Shown: positions 53,844-61,939 of the stretch, one piece after another | Numbering within the stretch: position 1 is the first letter of the stretch | How the letters are laid out: each line of letters begins with the position of its first letter | Assembly (NCBI RefSeq): GCF_000514775.1 | Contig: NZ_AZWO01000004.1 | Span: forward strand, 238,391-302,390 | Length of the DNA: 64,000 nt | Source: Salinispora pacifica CNR114 | GTDB taxonomy: Bacteria; Actinomycetota; Actinomycetes; Mycobacteriales; Micromonosporaceae | Direction: 5' to 3' | Made by a program: the position numbers and the translations under genes | Notes under the pieces: model-generated | Told to the model about the DNA's origin: nothing | What the model saw: the letters and a program-made list of their open reading frames with translations, nothing else | Databases searched by the model: none

Positions 53844-55229
53844 TCAGCGCACGGCGACCCAACCGTCGGGGGTGGTGCGCGAGAGCACCTCCACGACGGC
53901 CTCCGTGGCCCGGCGGACCTCCTGCCCGGTCATCACCAGGGGCGGCGCGAGCACCAGATTGTGCCCGTACGGTCGGACGATCACGCCATGGGCGCGCCGT
54001 ACCTCGAAGGCGACCTGATCGACTGTGCTCCACTCCATCGGCTGCTGGGTCTGCCGGTCGACCACCATCTCGATCGCGGCCAGGGAACCCTCGACCCGCA
54101 CGTCCCCGACGACCGGGAGGCTACTTGCCGGCGACAGCCCAGCCCGGAGCCAGTCACCGAGGGCCAGCGCGTTGTTGAGCAGGCCCTCACGCTCAATGAT
54201 GTCAATCGTCGCCAGGCCCAGGGCGCAGGCTACCGGATGGCCCTGGAAGGTGTAGCCGTGGAAGAAGCCGCCGTCGTTGATAAGCGTGTCGGCGACGGCG
54301 TCGGTCATCAGGGTGGCGCCCAGCGGCGCGTACCCGCCGGCCATCCCCTTCGCCATAGTGATCATGTCGGGCACCAGGTCCCGCTGCGGGGAGTCGAACC
54401 AGGCGCCGGTACGCCCGAAAGCGGTGACGACCTCGTCAGCGACCAGCAGAATTCCGTGCCGGGTCAGTAGTTCACGGACGCGCGGCCAGTAGTCCGCGGG
54501 TGGCGTGAGCACCCCACCCCCGGCCATGACTGGCTCGCCGATGAAGGCGGCGATGTTGCCGGGGCCGATCCGCTCGATGGTCTGCTCCAGTTCCTGGATC
54601 AGCCAAGTAGTCGGATCGGTGTCGCCATACATCTGCGCCGCCCGATACAGGTACGGCGGCGAGATCTTTTCGACGTGGGGCAGGTTCGGCCCAACCCCGA
54701 ACTGCATGGGCGGAAAGCCGGTGAGGGTACCGCTGCCGTACGCTGCCCCGTGGAAAGCATAGTGACGACCGATGATCCAGGTACGGTCGGGCTCACCGCG
54801 ACGGACGTGGTAAAGCCGGGCGGCCTTGATCGCGGTCTCCACCGCCTCGGAGCCACCGCTGGAGAACATCACCCGCTCGATGCCGGTCGGTGCCAGCTCG
54901 GCGACCCGGGCGGCGAGCCGGATCGCCTTGTCATTGGAGAACTCCAACATGCTGGTAAAGAACTCCAGCTCCCGGATCTGCTCCGCTGCGACCTCGGCGA
55001 GTTCCTCGCGGCCGTGGCCGAGGGGTGAGTGCCAGACCCCGCCGCCGGCGGCGTCCAGCAACTCGGTGCCGCTGGAGTCCCAGACAGTGCATCCCTTGCC
55101 GCGGACGATGACAACCCGGTCGGTGATGTCACCCCGGTGCATCGAGCGAATCAGATGTCGACGATCGAGGGCCTCCAACTCGTTCGCGTCGGCCTTGGAC
55201 AATGTGGTAAACAACTGGTTGATGGTCAC
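53844..55229 (-). CDS. Class III (omega) aminotransferase, PLP-dependent
   Basis: A 461-residue aminotransferase starting at GTG 55229 with GAGGAAG upstream. The fold marks are FSSGGSEAVETAIKAAR, HGAAYGSGTLTG, EPVMAGGG and VADEVVTAFGRTG with cofactor Asp265; Lys294 in TMAKGMAGG binds PLP. Class III enzymes of this type move an amino group between an amino acid or amine and a ketone, beta-alanine or pyruvate being usual partners. An alternative is amino transfer to an enediyne-derived ketone or a side-chain aldehyde made by the GMC oxidase. It is the first gene of its transcript. Confidence 0.92.
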   Translation of the reverse strand: MTINQLFTTLSKADANELEALDRRHLIRSMHRGDITDRVVIVRGKGCTVWDSSGTELLDAAGGGVWHSPLGHGREELAEVAAEQIRELEFFTSMLEFSNDKAIRLAARVAELAPTGIERVMFSSGGSEAVETAIKAARLYHVRRGEPDRTWIIGRHYAFHGAAYGSGTLTGFPPMQFGVGPNLPHVEKISPPYLYRAAQMYGDTDPTTWLIQELEQTIERIGPGNIAAFIGEPVMAGGGVLTPPADYWPRVRELLTRHGILLVADEVVTAFGRTGAWFDSPQRDLVPDMITMAKGMAGGYAPLGATLMTDAVADTLINDGGFFHGYTFQGHPVACALGLATIDIIEREGLLNNALALGDWLRAGLSPASSLPVVGDVRVEGSLAAIEMVVDRQTQQPMEWSTVDQVAFEVRRAHGVIVRPYGHNLVLAPPLVMTGQEVRRATEAVVEVLSRTTPDGWVAVR

Positions 55230-55336
55230 GTTCTTCCTCACCTGAACAGCGCCGATGATTGAATGAACAGGTCGACCAGCCCCACTCCCCCCGCGTGCGC
55301 TAGCACGCGGAGAGCCGGCCGACCCGCCGTCGCACG

Positions 55337-55792
55337 TCAGCCCTTGATCGGGCTGCTCTGGTAGGAAAAGAGCCTCCACTCGCCCTTGTCTCGGACAACC
55401 ACCCAGGAGATTCGCTGCCGCTGGTCGGCTGACAGCCCGCTCTCCCCCTTGGAAACGATGCCACCCGTGGAAATCACCAACGCTGTATCCGCATTGATGA
55501 AGAAGACATCATCGGGCTCGTCCTCGACCCGCGAGCCCCGCAGTCCCGCTGCGAAGGCTTTGCCGAGGTACGCCTGGATGGCGTCCCGGCCCCGCATCTG
55601 CTCGTCACCGAGGAGCATGCTGCCGTTGGCCGCAAACGCGTCCGCCACCCCGGCCGCGTCATTACGGTCCCACGCACCCCGGACCCGTAGCGGGGCGCTT
55701 AACGCGGCACCCTCCGGCCCCTTGGTGAATGCGCCATAGTGGGTAGCCCACTGCTTTGCCTGATCGACGAGGACCGCCGACTTTGACTTCAT
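55337..55792 (-). CDS. SgcJ/EcaC-like NTF2-fold protein, copy A
   Basis: A 151-residue NTF2/SnoaL-like cone-shaped fold protein; AAGGAGAG precedes ATG 55792. Core pattern: VRGAWDRNDAAGVADAFAANGSML, GRDAIQAYLGKAFAAGLRG, VISTGGIVSKGE, RISWVVVRDKGEWRLFSYQSSPI. SgcJ of the C-1027 cluster is the named relative, with its structure but not its reaction known; relatives bind or isomerise polycyclic substrates. Three such genes lie within 2.5 kb here, with about 40% identity by eye in the core. Confidence 0.85.
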   Translation of the reverse strand: MKSKSAVLVDQAKQWATHYGAFTKGPEGAALSAPLRVRGAWDRNDAAGVADAFAANGSMLLGDEQMRGRDAIQAYLGKAFAAGLRGSRVEDEPDDVFFINADTALVISTGGIVSKGESGLSADQRQRISWVVVRDKGEWRLFSYQSSPIKG

Positions 55793-55829
55793 CGTCTCTC
55801 CTTCAGGGACGTACTGGTTCGGCAGGAGG

Positions 55830-56312
55830 TCACCAGCGCAGGGTGGCGCCGGCGCCCCGCGGGCTGTTCTGGTAGGCGGCGAGCTTCCACTCGCCGTTGC
55901 GCTTGACGACGACCCAGGTTGACCGGACGGCCAACTCGGGTGAGATCTCCGTCTCGCCCTCGGCCAAGATGCCGCCGTGGGTACGCAGCAGCGCAATGTC
56001 CTCACCGAGGAAGCGGACGTCCACTGGGCGGCCGGTCACGCCACTGTTTTTGAACGGTCCCGCGTAGGCGGCGGCCATGAAGGCCCGAATTTCCTCGCGG
56101 CTCTTCTTGTAGACGTCACCGGGAAGAATCAGAATTCCGTCCTCGGTGAAGACGTCAGCGACGCCGTCGGCGTCGTTGCGGGCCCAAGCGGCGACGAGAC
56201 GCAGCGGGACGCTGAGCGCCTGCTTTTCCCTTTCCCCAGTGAACTCGCCGTAATAGGCATCGAGGGCGGCTTTGTCGTTCGCCACACCGGGCGATGAGGT
56301 CGCTGTAGACAC
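55830..56312 (-). CDS. SgcJ/EcaC-like NTF2-fold protein, copy B
   Basis: A 160-residue NTF2-fold protein with GTG 56312 after GGAGGAGAG. Pattern: LRLVAAWARNDADGVADVFTEDGIL, SREEIRAFMAAAYAGPFKN, LLRTHGGILAEGETE, RSTWVVVKRNGEWKLAAYQNSPR. It lies 37 bases upstream of copy A on the same strand, probably in one operon. The divergence between copies suggests different substrates rather than dosage. Confidence 0.85.
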   Translation of the reverse strand: MSTATSSPGVANDKAALDAYYGEFTGEREKQALSVPLRLVAAWARNDADGVADVFTEDGILILPGDVYKKSREEIRAFMAAAYAGPFKNSGVTGRPVDVRFLGEDIALLRTHGGILAEGETEISPELAVRSTWVVVKRNGEWKLAAYQNSPRGAGATLRW

Positions 56313-56483
56313 GGCACTCTCCTCCGTCGATCGACCTTACTTGGAAATGATGTATCTCTCCCGGATGTTGAGGCTTCTCTGCGATTGCGGCAGGAGCGCA
56401 CGGGGAGAGATGGAACCGCGGACCGTCAACGTTTCGAGCTGCAGTCGCTCCGGCAACCCACGACAGCCCGGCCCCGCTACGGC

Positions 56484-57011
56484 TCAGCGATTCAGGGTCG
56501 ACCGGGCCACCGCGAGTGCTTGCTCATAGTCCGGGTGCGCACCGATTTCCGCGACATACTCCACGTGCACCAGCTGATCGGCCGGGTCCACCACAAACAC
56601 TGCCCGCGCCAGCAGCCGGAGCTGCGCCACAACGACTCCGTATGCCAGCCCGAAGGAAAGGTCGCGGTGGTCCGAGGCGGTCCACACCCGATCGAGGCCA
56701 CTTGCCCCGCACCAACGCGCCTGAGCAAAGGGCAGGTCCACTGAGACAGCAAGCGCGGCTACCCCGTCGAGCGCGGCGGCCTCCTCGTGGAACCGCCGGG
56801 TCTGCTGATCACAGACCTCGGTGTCCAGCGACGGTACTGCCGACAGGATCCGAACCGCGCCCGGTGCGAAGTTCAGCCCCAACGGGGAGAAGTCGCTGCC
56901 GAGCACGGTGAATTCGGGTGCCGGCCCACCCACCTTCACCTCGCCGCCAGTGAGGGTCACTGGGCGACCGCGGAAGGTCACCACCCCATCCCGCATTACA
57001 TCGATAGTCAT
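56484..57011 (-). CDS. tpx: Thiol peroxidase (Tpx-type peroxiredoxin)
   Basis: A 175-residue atypical 2-Cys peroxiredoxin reducing H2O2 and organic hydroperoxides with thioredoxin as donor. The peroxidatic site PSLDTEVC (Cys67) and resolving Cys101 in ARWC are 34 residues apart, as in E. coli Tpx (61 and 95). ATG 57011 was chosen over a GTG just upstream for its GGGAGA spacing. Position inside the cluster, between two SgcJ-like genes, suggests protection from enediyne diradical or peroxide damage, or a role in handling a peroxy intermediate. This is inference. Confidence 0.92.
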   Translation of the reverse strand: MTIDVMRDGVVTFRGRPVTLTGGEVKVGGPAPEFTVLGSDFSPLGLNFAPGAVRILSAVPSLDTEVCDQQTRRFHEEAAALDGVAALAVSVDLPFAQARWCGASGLDRVWTASDHRDLSFGLAYGVVVAQLRLLARAVFVVDPADQLVHVEYVAEIGAHPDYEQALAVARSTLNR

Positions 57012-57339
57012 CACTTATCTCCCGTCGTCCGGCGGCTGTCTTGGCGCGTCGAACCGCCGGGCCCCGGCGGCGCTCCAGCAGCATCCCCACCTCCGCGACG
57101 GCGCCGCACCTTTGCCTGTGCCCTCCCCACCTCGCCCCCAGCCCCAGCCCCGGCCCCAGCCCCGGCCCCGGCTCCCAGCAATGCAGAAGGTGCGGACAGC
57201 ACGTCAACAGCCAGACGATTGCGTCCCGGGGCAGCCAGCTCGGCCCGTCCGCTTCGCGCTGCCGTGGCGACCGCCACCCGGCACCGGCATCCGCCGTCAA
57301 CCCGCGTTGCGCGGCCGCCATCACGAGAAGGAGTTCACC
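57012..57339. promoter_or_regulatory. Divergent gap between tpx and SgcJ-like copy C, with a hexamer repeat
   Basis: This 328-base region must hold two promoters. It contains a run of GCCCC(A/G) hexamers at 57134-57177 and otherwise shows no ORF with clear coding character. AGAAGGAG precedes the GTG of copy C. Confidence 0.4.
57134..57177. repeat. GCCCCA/GCCCCG hexamer tandem repeat
   Basis: About seven near-perfect six-base units lie between the divergent tpx and SgcJ-like genes. Simple repeats in promoters can change length and alter expression, but no function is evident here. Confidence 0.6.
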
Positions 57340-57819
57340 GTGCCCAGCACCGCGTCAACGCCCGGCACCGCCACCGCAATCCTGGCTGCCGCTGGGGTCA
57401 AAGAGGATGTCTCCTACTACGGCTCGTTCCTCGACGAACGAGAAAAGCTGGTGCTGACCGTGCCGATCCGGATTCAGGATGCCTGGCTACACAACGACGC
57501 CGACGCGTTCGCCCGGGTCTTCACCGACAACGGGAGCCTGCTGATGCAGGACCACCAGCTGCGGGGGCGCGACGAGATTCACGCCTACATGGCCGCTGGC
57601 TTCGCCGGCGGTCTGCGGGGCGCCTCGGTCAAGGGTTGGCCGCTGTCGGTGACATTCCTCCGCGACGATGTCGCCGCCTTGGTGACCGAGGGGGGCATCC
57701 GGCTACCCGGCGAGACCGAGACCGCCCGGGAGCGACAGATCCGCGCCGTCTGGGTCGTCGTGCGCCAGGGGGAGGACTGGCGACTGGTGTCGCACCAGTC
57801 CAGCCCCATCTACGGCTAA
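57340..57819 (+). CDS. SgcJ/EcaC-like NTF2-fold protein, copy C
   Basis: A 159-residue NTF2-fold protein from GTG 57340 after AGAAGGAG. Pattern: IRIQDAWLHNDADAFARVFTDNGSLL, GRDEIHAYMAAGFAGGLRG, LVTEGGIRLPGE, RAVWVVVRQGEDWRLVSHQSSPI. It is closest in layout to copy A (shared GLRG and SSPI ends) but on the opposite strand. A bound polyene or enediyne intermediate is the plausible ligand; no reaction can be assigned. Confidence 0.83.
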   Translation: MPSTASTPGTATAILAAAGVKEDVSYYGSFLDEREKLVLTVPIRIQDAWLHNDADAFARVFTDNGSLLMQDHQLRGRDEIHAYMAAGFAGGLRGASVKGWPLSVTFLRDDVAALVTEGGIRLPGETETARERQIRAVWVVVRQGEDWRLVSHQSSPIYG

Positions 57820-58434
57820 CAACGTGATCACAACAACGTTCCGGTAATCAACGCGCGCCGCTGCCAGAGTCGCCCGTGGTGCGCCGCTCCGGTGGCGGGC
57901 TCGGTGTCCAGCCGCGGCATCGCCTCCGGGAGGCGGTCCAACCGGTCGGTCTCCCTGCGGCGCAGGCCGGTGAGCGACCGGAACCGCCGCTACCAGCTCC
58001 GTTGTGACAGCCCACAGTCATCACCGTTGAGTTGCCCACCGAATGTCGGCATCCGCACCACCCGTTACCTTGTTGATCGTCCCCGCCGCCACAGGCCGTG
58101 CGACAAGGACTCGAGTCCCCTCCCACTCAGGGATGCGACAGCGGCGCACCCGAGCACTACCAGCCCGATCCAGGTGGAGACCTTCGACGCACAACACTCG
58201 GCGAACGGTAGAGCTCGGCAATCGCACCGTGAGGCAGTACCTCGCCCGCACCGGGGATCACCACGTGGACGGCGAGCTCGACAACAGGAATCTAAGGCCT
58301 CACCGAGACATGCGGCCACCGCCGGATCTGAAGGTTCGTCCACGACAAACAAACAATCGTACAGTGGCCGCCTCACGTCCGCCCCACCTGGGCGGCGAAA
58401 TCCCAGGCGATAGCTGCCCCCCTACGGCTTGACG
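57820..58434. other. 615-base stretch without a recognisable gene
   Basis: Both strands contain open frames of 75-175 codons, but codon pattern and composition are not gene-like and none has a convincing ribosome site plus known family. Composition is more mixed than in flanking genes (AT-richer around 58,340-58,370). One minus-strand piece (near 57,900-58,000, reading FRSLTGLRRRE) vaguely recalls transposase N-termini, which I do not trust. Decayed DNA or an unknown short gene is possible. Confidence 0.4.
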
Positions 58435-60060
58435 TCAGTCACCAGTTGCTTCGGCTGCCATGGGTGTTGGCTGGCTGCGTTCCTCCTCCGTCGCCGTTGG
58501 CTCGGTTGGCGGTGTCGCCGGTGGGGTCGAACCGGTCGGGGGGATATGCCGGAGCACCGCGGCAGCGATGACCGCGAGCAGGGCGACCATGGCTGCGTCG
58601 ACAAAGGCAACCGAGACGAACGCCTGGGTGAAGGCATCCCGTGCGGCATCGAGGAGGTTGGTGCCCACCGCTTCGGGGAGTTGCTCGGCCGCGGCTACGG
58701 CACCAGCCAGAGTATCCCGGGCCGAATCGGCGGCACCGGGCGGCACCTCCTCGGGCATCGTGTCGCCGATCTGGTTTCGGTAGACAGCAGTTCCGACGCT
58801 ACCAAGGACGGCGATGCCCAGCGCGGTGCCGACCTCGCCGCCGGTCATCGCCAACGAGCCAGCAGAACCCGCCTGCTCCGGTGGAGCGGATCCGACGACC
58901 AGGTCAGTGCCGAGCACATAGATCGGGGCGAGGCCGCCACAGGCAATAACGAGACCGATTTCGATGAGAGTCAGGCCGGACACATTCTGGACCTGGCCGA
59001 CCAGCAGGAATCCGAGCGTACCGAGGGCCAGTCCACCCGCGACAACGGTCCCGGGACGAATCCGCTGGGCGATACCCGGGGACGCCAGGGAGCCGACGAT
59101 AACCCCAACGGTATAGGGGATGATCAGCAGGCCGGCGCGGAACGGCGTTAGGCCCTCAACCAGCTGCAGATACTGGGTGAAGAACAGCAGGATGCCGCTG
59201 ATGGCAACCCCGCTGAACAGCAGGACGCCAAGGGCGCCGCTGACCCCGCGGTTGGCGAGTAGGCGAAGGTCGAACAACGGGTCTTCCAGGCCACGCTGCC
59301 GACGAACGAACACCACGCCGATGACCAAACCGGTGCCGATGAAGAGGGCCGTCGGCCAGGTCAGGCCGTCCTCGACCACCTGCTTCAGGCCGTAGATGAC
59401 CGGCAGGATGGTGCCCAGAGAAAGTAGCACACTTACCAGATCCACCCTGCCGGGCTTGACGTCACGGTACTCAGGAAGCAGGACCGGTGCCGTCACCAGA
59501 AGCAAGACCATGACCGGCACAGCCAGGAGGAATACCGAACCCCACCAGAAGAACTCGAGCATCACTCCGCCGACGAACGGACCAAGCGCCAGACCCACCA
59601 TGAAGCAGCTCATCCAGATGCTGATGGCAACCGTCCGCTGCTTCGCGTTCCGGAACATGTTGCTGATCAGCCCGAGAGTGCAGGGCTGGATGGTGGCTCC
59701 GGCGACCCCCATCAGCGCCCGGGCGGCGATCAGCAGCTCTGCGCTCGTAGCGTAGGCGGCCAGCACCGACGCTACGGCGAATGCGGTCGCGCCCAGGAGC
59801 AATAGCCGGCGCCGGCCGATCCGATCGCCGAGGCCACCCATCGTGATGAGGAATCCAGCGACCAGGAAGCCGTAGATGTCCCCGATCCACAGCAACTGCG
59901 AGCTGCTGGGATTAAGGTCCGCGCTCAGGTGCGGGAGCGCCAGAAACAGCACGCTGAGATCGAGGGAGAGCAGCAGGGAGGGGAGGGCAAGTACGGCCAG
60001 CGCTGTCCACTGCCGGGGACCAGCTCGTTCCTCGGTCTGAGCTGAGGTCACGGTACTCAT
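58435..60060 (-). CDS. DHA2-type 14-helix MFS multidrug exporter
   Basis: A 541-residue major-facilitator pump of the EmrB/QacA-like DHA2 class driven by proton motive force, with 14 predicted membrane helices. It has motif A in GGLGDRIGRRRLLL, MGVAGATIQPCTLGL, and the antiporter motif C region GLALGPFVGG. The basic C-terminus is cytoplasmic. It most likely exports the enediyne product and provides self-resistance, since no apoprotein gene is visible. It is homologous to the wrecked pump at 16,378-17,362. Confidence 0.93.
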   Translation of the reverse strand: MSTVTSAQTEERAGPRQWTALAVLALPSLLLSLDLSVLFLALPHLSADLNPSSSQLLWIGDIYGFLVAGFLITMGGLGDRIGRRRLLLLGATAFAVASVLAAYATSAELLIAARALMGVAGATIQPCTLGLISNMFRNAKQRTVAISIWMSCFMVGLALGPFVGGVMLEFFWWGSVFLLAVPVMVLLLVTAPVLLPEYRDVKPGRVDLVSVLLSLGTILPVIYGLKQVVEDGLTWPTALFIGTGLVIGVVFVRRQRGLEDPLFDLRLLANRGVSGALGVLLFSGVAISGILLFFTQYLQLVEGLTPFRAGLLIIPYTVGVIVGSLASPGIAQRIRPGTVVAGGLALGTLGFLLVGQVQNVSGLTLIEIGLVIACGGLAPIYVLGTDLVVGSAPPEQAGSAGSLAMTGGEVGTALGIAVLGSVGTAVYRNQIGDTMPEEVPPGAADSARDTLAGAVAAAEQLPEAVGTNLLDAARDAFTQAFVSVAFVDAAMVALLAVIAAAVLRHIPPTGSTPPATPPTEPTATEEERSQPTPMAAEATGD

Positions 60061-60335
60061 GCAGGAACCTTTCCATGATCGATCGCCGATCCGGTCGTGC
60101 CACGTGCGGACGCGGAGTCAGTAGGCCGACAGCCCCCGCCCCTTGTGCGGTCTCCTCCCCGGTCCCGGGTCAACCCGGAGCGGAGAACTGCTCACTAGTC
60201 GGTCCGTCGTGACAGCCTTCGTGGCTAGGACGGTGCCGGAGGCCGGCTTTCGACATCCAGCCAAGATCCGGTACACCATCGGACCTGTACGACCGGACGC
60301 CGGACGACCGGGACGACCAGCGATGGCGATGGCGA

Positions 60336-61598
60336 TCAACGTGCGCCGGGGGTGAAGGCCACCGGTAGACGCTTGATCCCATTGATCAATGGCGACTTCA
60401 GTCGCGCCGGCTCGCCTGTGGCGTGGATGTCCGGAATTCGAGTCAGCAGTTCCCGAAACATCACCGAGATCTCCAGCCGGGCCAGGTGCGCCCCGAGGCA
60501 GAAGTGTGGACCAGGCCCACCGTAGCCGACGTGCGGATTCGGCGAGCGCCGCACATCGAAGCCCTCAGGGTGCACGAAGTAGTTCGGGTCTCGATTGGCC
60601 GCGCCATAGAACATAAGCACCTTGTCCCCCGGGCCCAAGAGTTGACCAGCGAGCTTCACCGGCTCAGCGTCCTCGGCAACCGTGCGCCGCTGGGAGATCA
60701 CCGGTGAGCTCCACCGAACTATTTCCTCCACCGCGGTCGGGGTCACCCCGTCAATATCGGAGAGCCAGGCCTCCCGTTGCTCGGGAGACTGGGTGAGAAG
60801 CTGGATCCCCCAACTGATCGCGTTGCGGGTGGTCTCGGTTCCTGCACCGGTGAGCAGGATGAAGAAGTGAGCCAGCTCCGAGGGGGTAAGCGCCTCCCCG
60901 TTGACCTCTGCACTGAGCAGTTTGGAGATGAGATCGTCTGTGGGGTTCTTGGCGCGTAGCGTAGCCAACTCGTGCATCAGGTCGGCCAGTTCCTGACTGG
61001 CGACGCTCATAGCGAGCATCGCGTCGTTCTGTTCCCCGACGTACTCCGGGTCCTGGACGCCGAGCATCACGTTGGTCTGCTCGAACACGAACTGCTGCTG
61101 CGAATCCGGAATACCCATCATATTGCAGATGATGCCGAGCGGCAGCTTCGCCGAAATATCGACGACCGCGTCACACTCACCCCGCTCGACCACCTCATCG
61201 ACGATCTGCTTGGCCATCTGGCTCGCATTGTCCATGAGCGCCGTGACGGCCTTCATGCTGAATCCCCGAGAGACGATACGCCGGAGTCGGGCATGCCGGG
61301 GGTTATCCATCGTGATTAACGATTGGTCGAGAAACTCGGCAGGCACTTCCATCGCGACATTACCCTTGCCGGAGATGAATACGCTGGGGTTGCGACTGAC
61401 AGCAAGGACATCATCCATCCTGGTCAGTGCATAGTAGCCCCTCCCCCGGGGTGCCGACCCGAACTCCGGCGAGGCGAAATGCGGCAGCCCGGGCTGGGCC
61501 CGCAGCGCGTTGAACACAGCGTGTCGATATTCGAGCGGCTTGGTCCAGAAGTCGTTGTCAGAAAGGTCAACCGCATCAAGTTCGATCGGCACCGTCAT
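60336..61598 (-). CDS. Cytochrome P450 (CYP124/125/142-like)
   Basis: A 420-residue P450. ATG 61598 follows GAGGAGG; an upstream in-frame ATG has no site. I-helix GAGTETTR at 251-258, the K-helix ExxR in EEIVRW, and the haem loop GYGGPGPHFCLG with Cys367. GGPHFCLG-type loops mark the actinobacterial branch acting on sterol side chains and some natural products. In this cluster a hydroxylation or oxidative step on the enediyne or its side group is inferred. It lies 275 bases upstream of the MFS pump on the same strand; nothing else was seen in that gap. Confidence 0.9.
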   Translation of the reverse strand: MTVPIELDAVDLSDNDFWTKPLEYRHAVFNALRAQPGLPHFASPEFGSAPRGRGYYALTRMDDVLAVSRNPSVFISGKGNVAMEVPAEFLDQSLITMDNPRHARLRRIVSRGFSMKAVTALMDNASQMAKQIVDEVVERGECDAVVDISAKLPLGIICNMMGIPDSQQQFVFEQTNVMLGVQDPEYVGEQNDAMLAMSVASQELADLMHELATLRAKNPTDDLISKLLSAEVNGEALTPSELAHFFILLTGAGTETTRNAISWGIQLLTQSPEQREAWLSDIDGVTPTAVEEIVRWSSPVISQRRTVAEDAEPVKLAGQLLGPGDKVLMFYGAANRDPNYFVHPEGFDVRRSPNPHVGYGGPGPHFCLGAHLARLEISVMFRELLTRIPDIHATGEPARLKSPLINGIKRLPVAFTPGAR

Positions 61599-61939
61599 AC
61601 GTTCAGCCTCCTCGCGGCAAATCACCCGGGTCTCCCAGCGGCTACGCCTGCTGCGTCAAGGGCCACTGGATGGAATCTCAGAGGTGTTGGCAGGCAGTTT
61701 CGCACACGCAGCACACTCGTACAACTTCCAGATTGCGAAGTACGGGGCACATCGAAAGATGCGGCCACCTTTCGGCACGTGAACAGTGTGAGCGGGGCGT
61801 TCAGCTGAGGTCCAGGAAAGCCCTCCCAGACCAGTACACCGCAGCAGCCCCAAGGTTGCACGGGAACAATCGAGGGCGACGGCCGGCATCGACACCTTTA
61901 CCGAGCCGGCAGGTAATCGACTGAAGGGAGAAAGTCGGC
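61599..61939. promoter_or_regulatory. Divergent gap between the P450 and acyltransferase genes
   Basis: This 341-base region must hold promoters for both genes. No strong promoter consensus or palindrome was found; AAGGGAG precedes the acyltransferase ATG. No coding sequence was recognised. Confidence 0.4.

Noticed and set aside
57892..58432. Overlapping plus-strand frames of 130-175 codons in the 615-base gap
   Set aside because: Pro/Arg/Thr-rich with no motif, no ribosome site, and they overlap each other in different frames.
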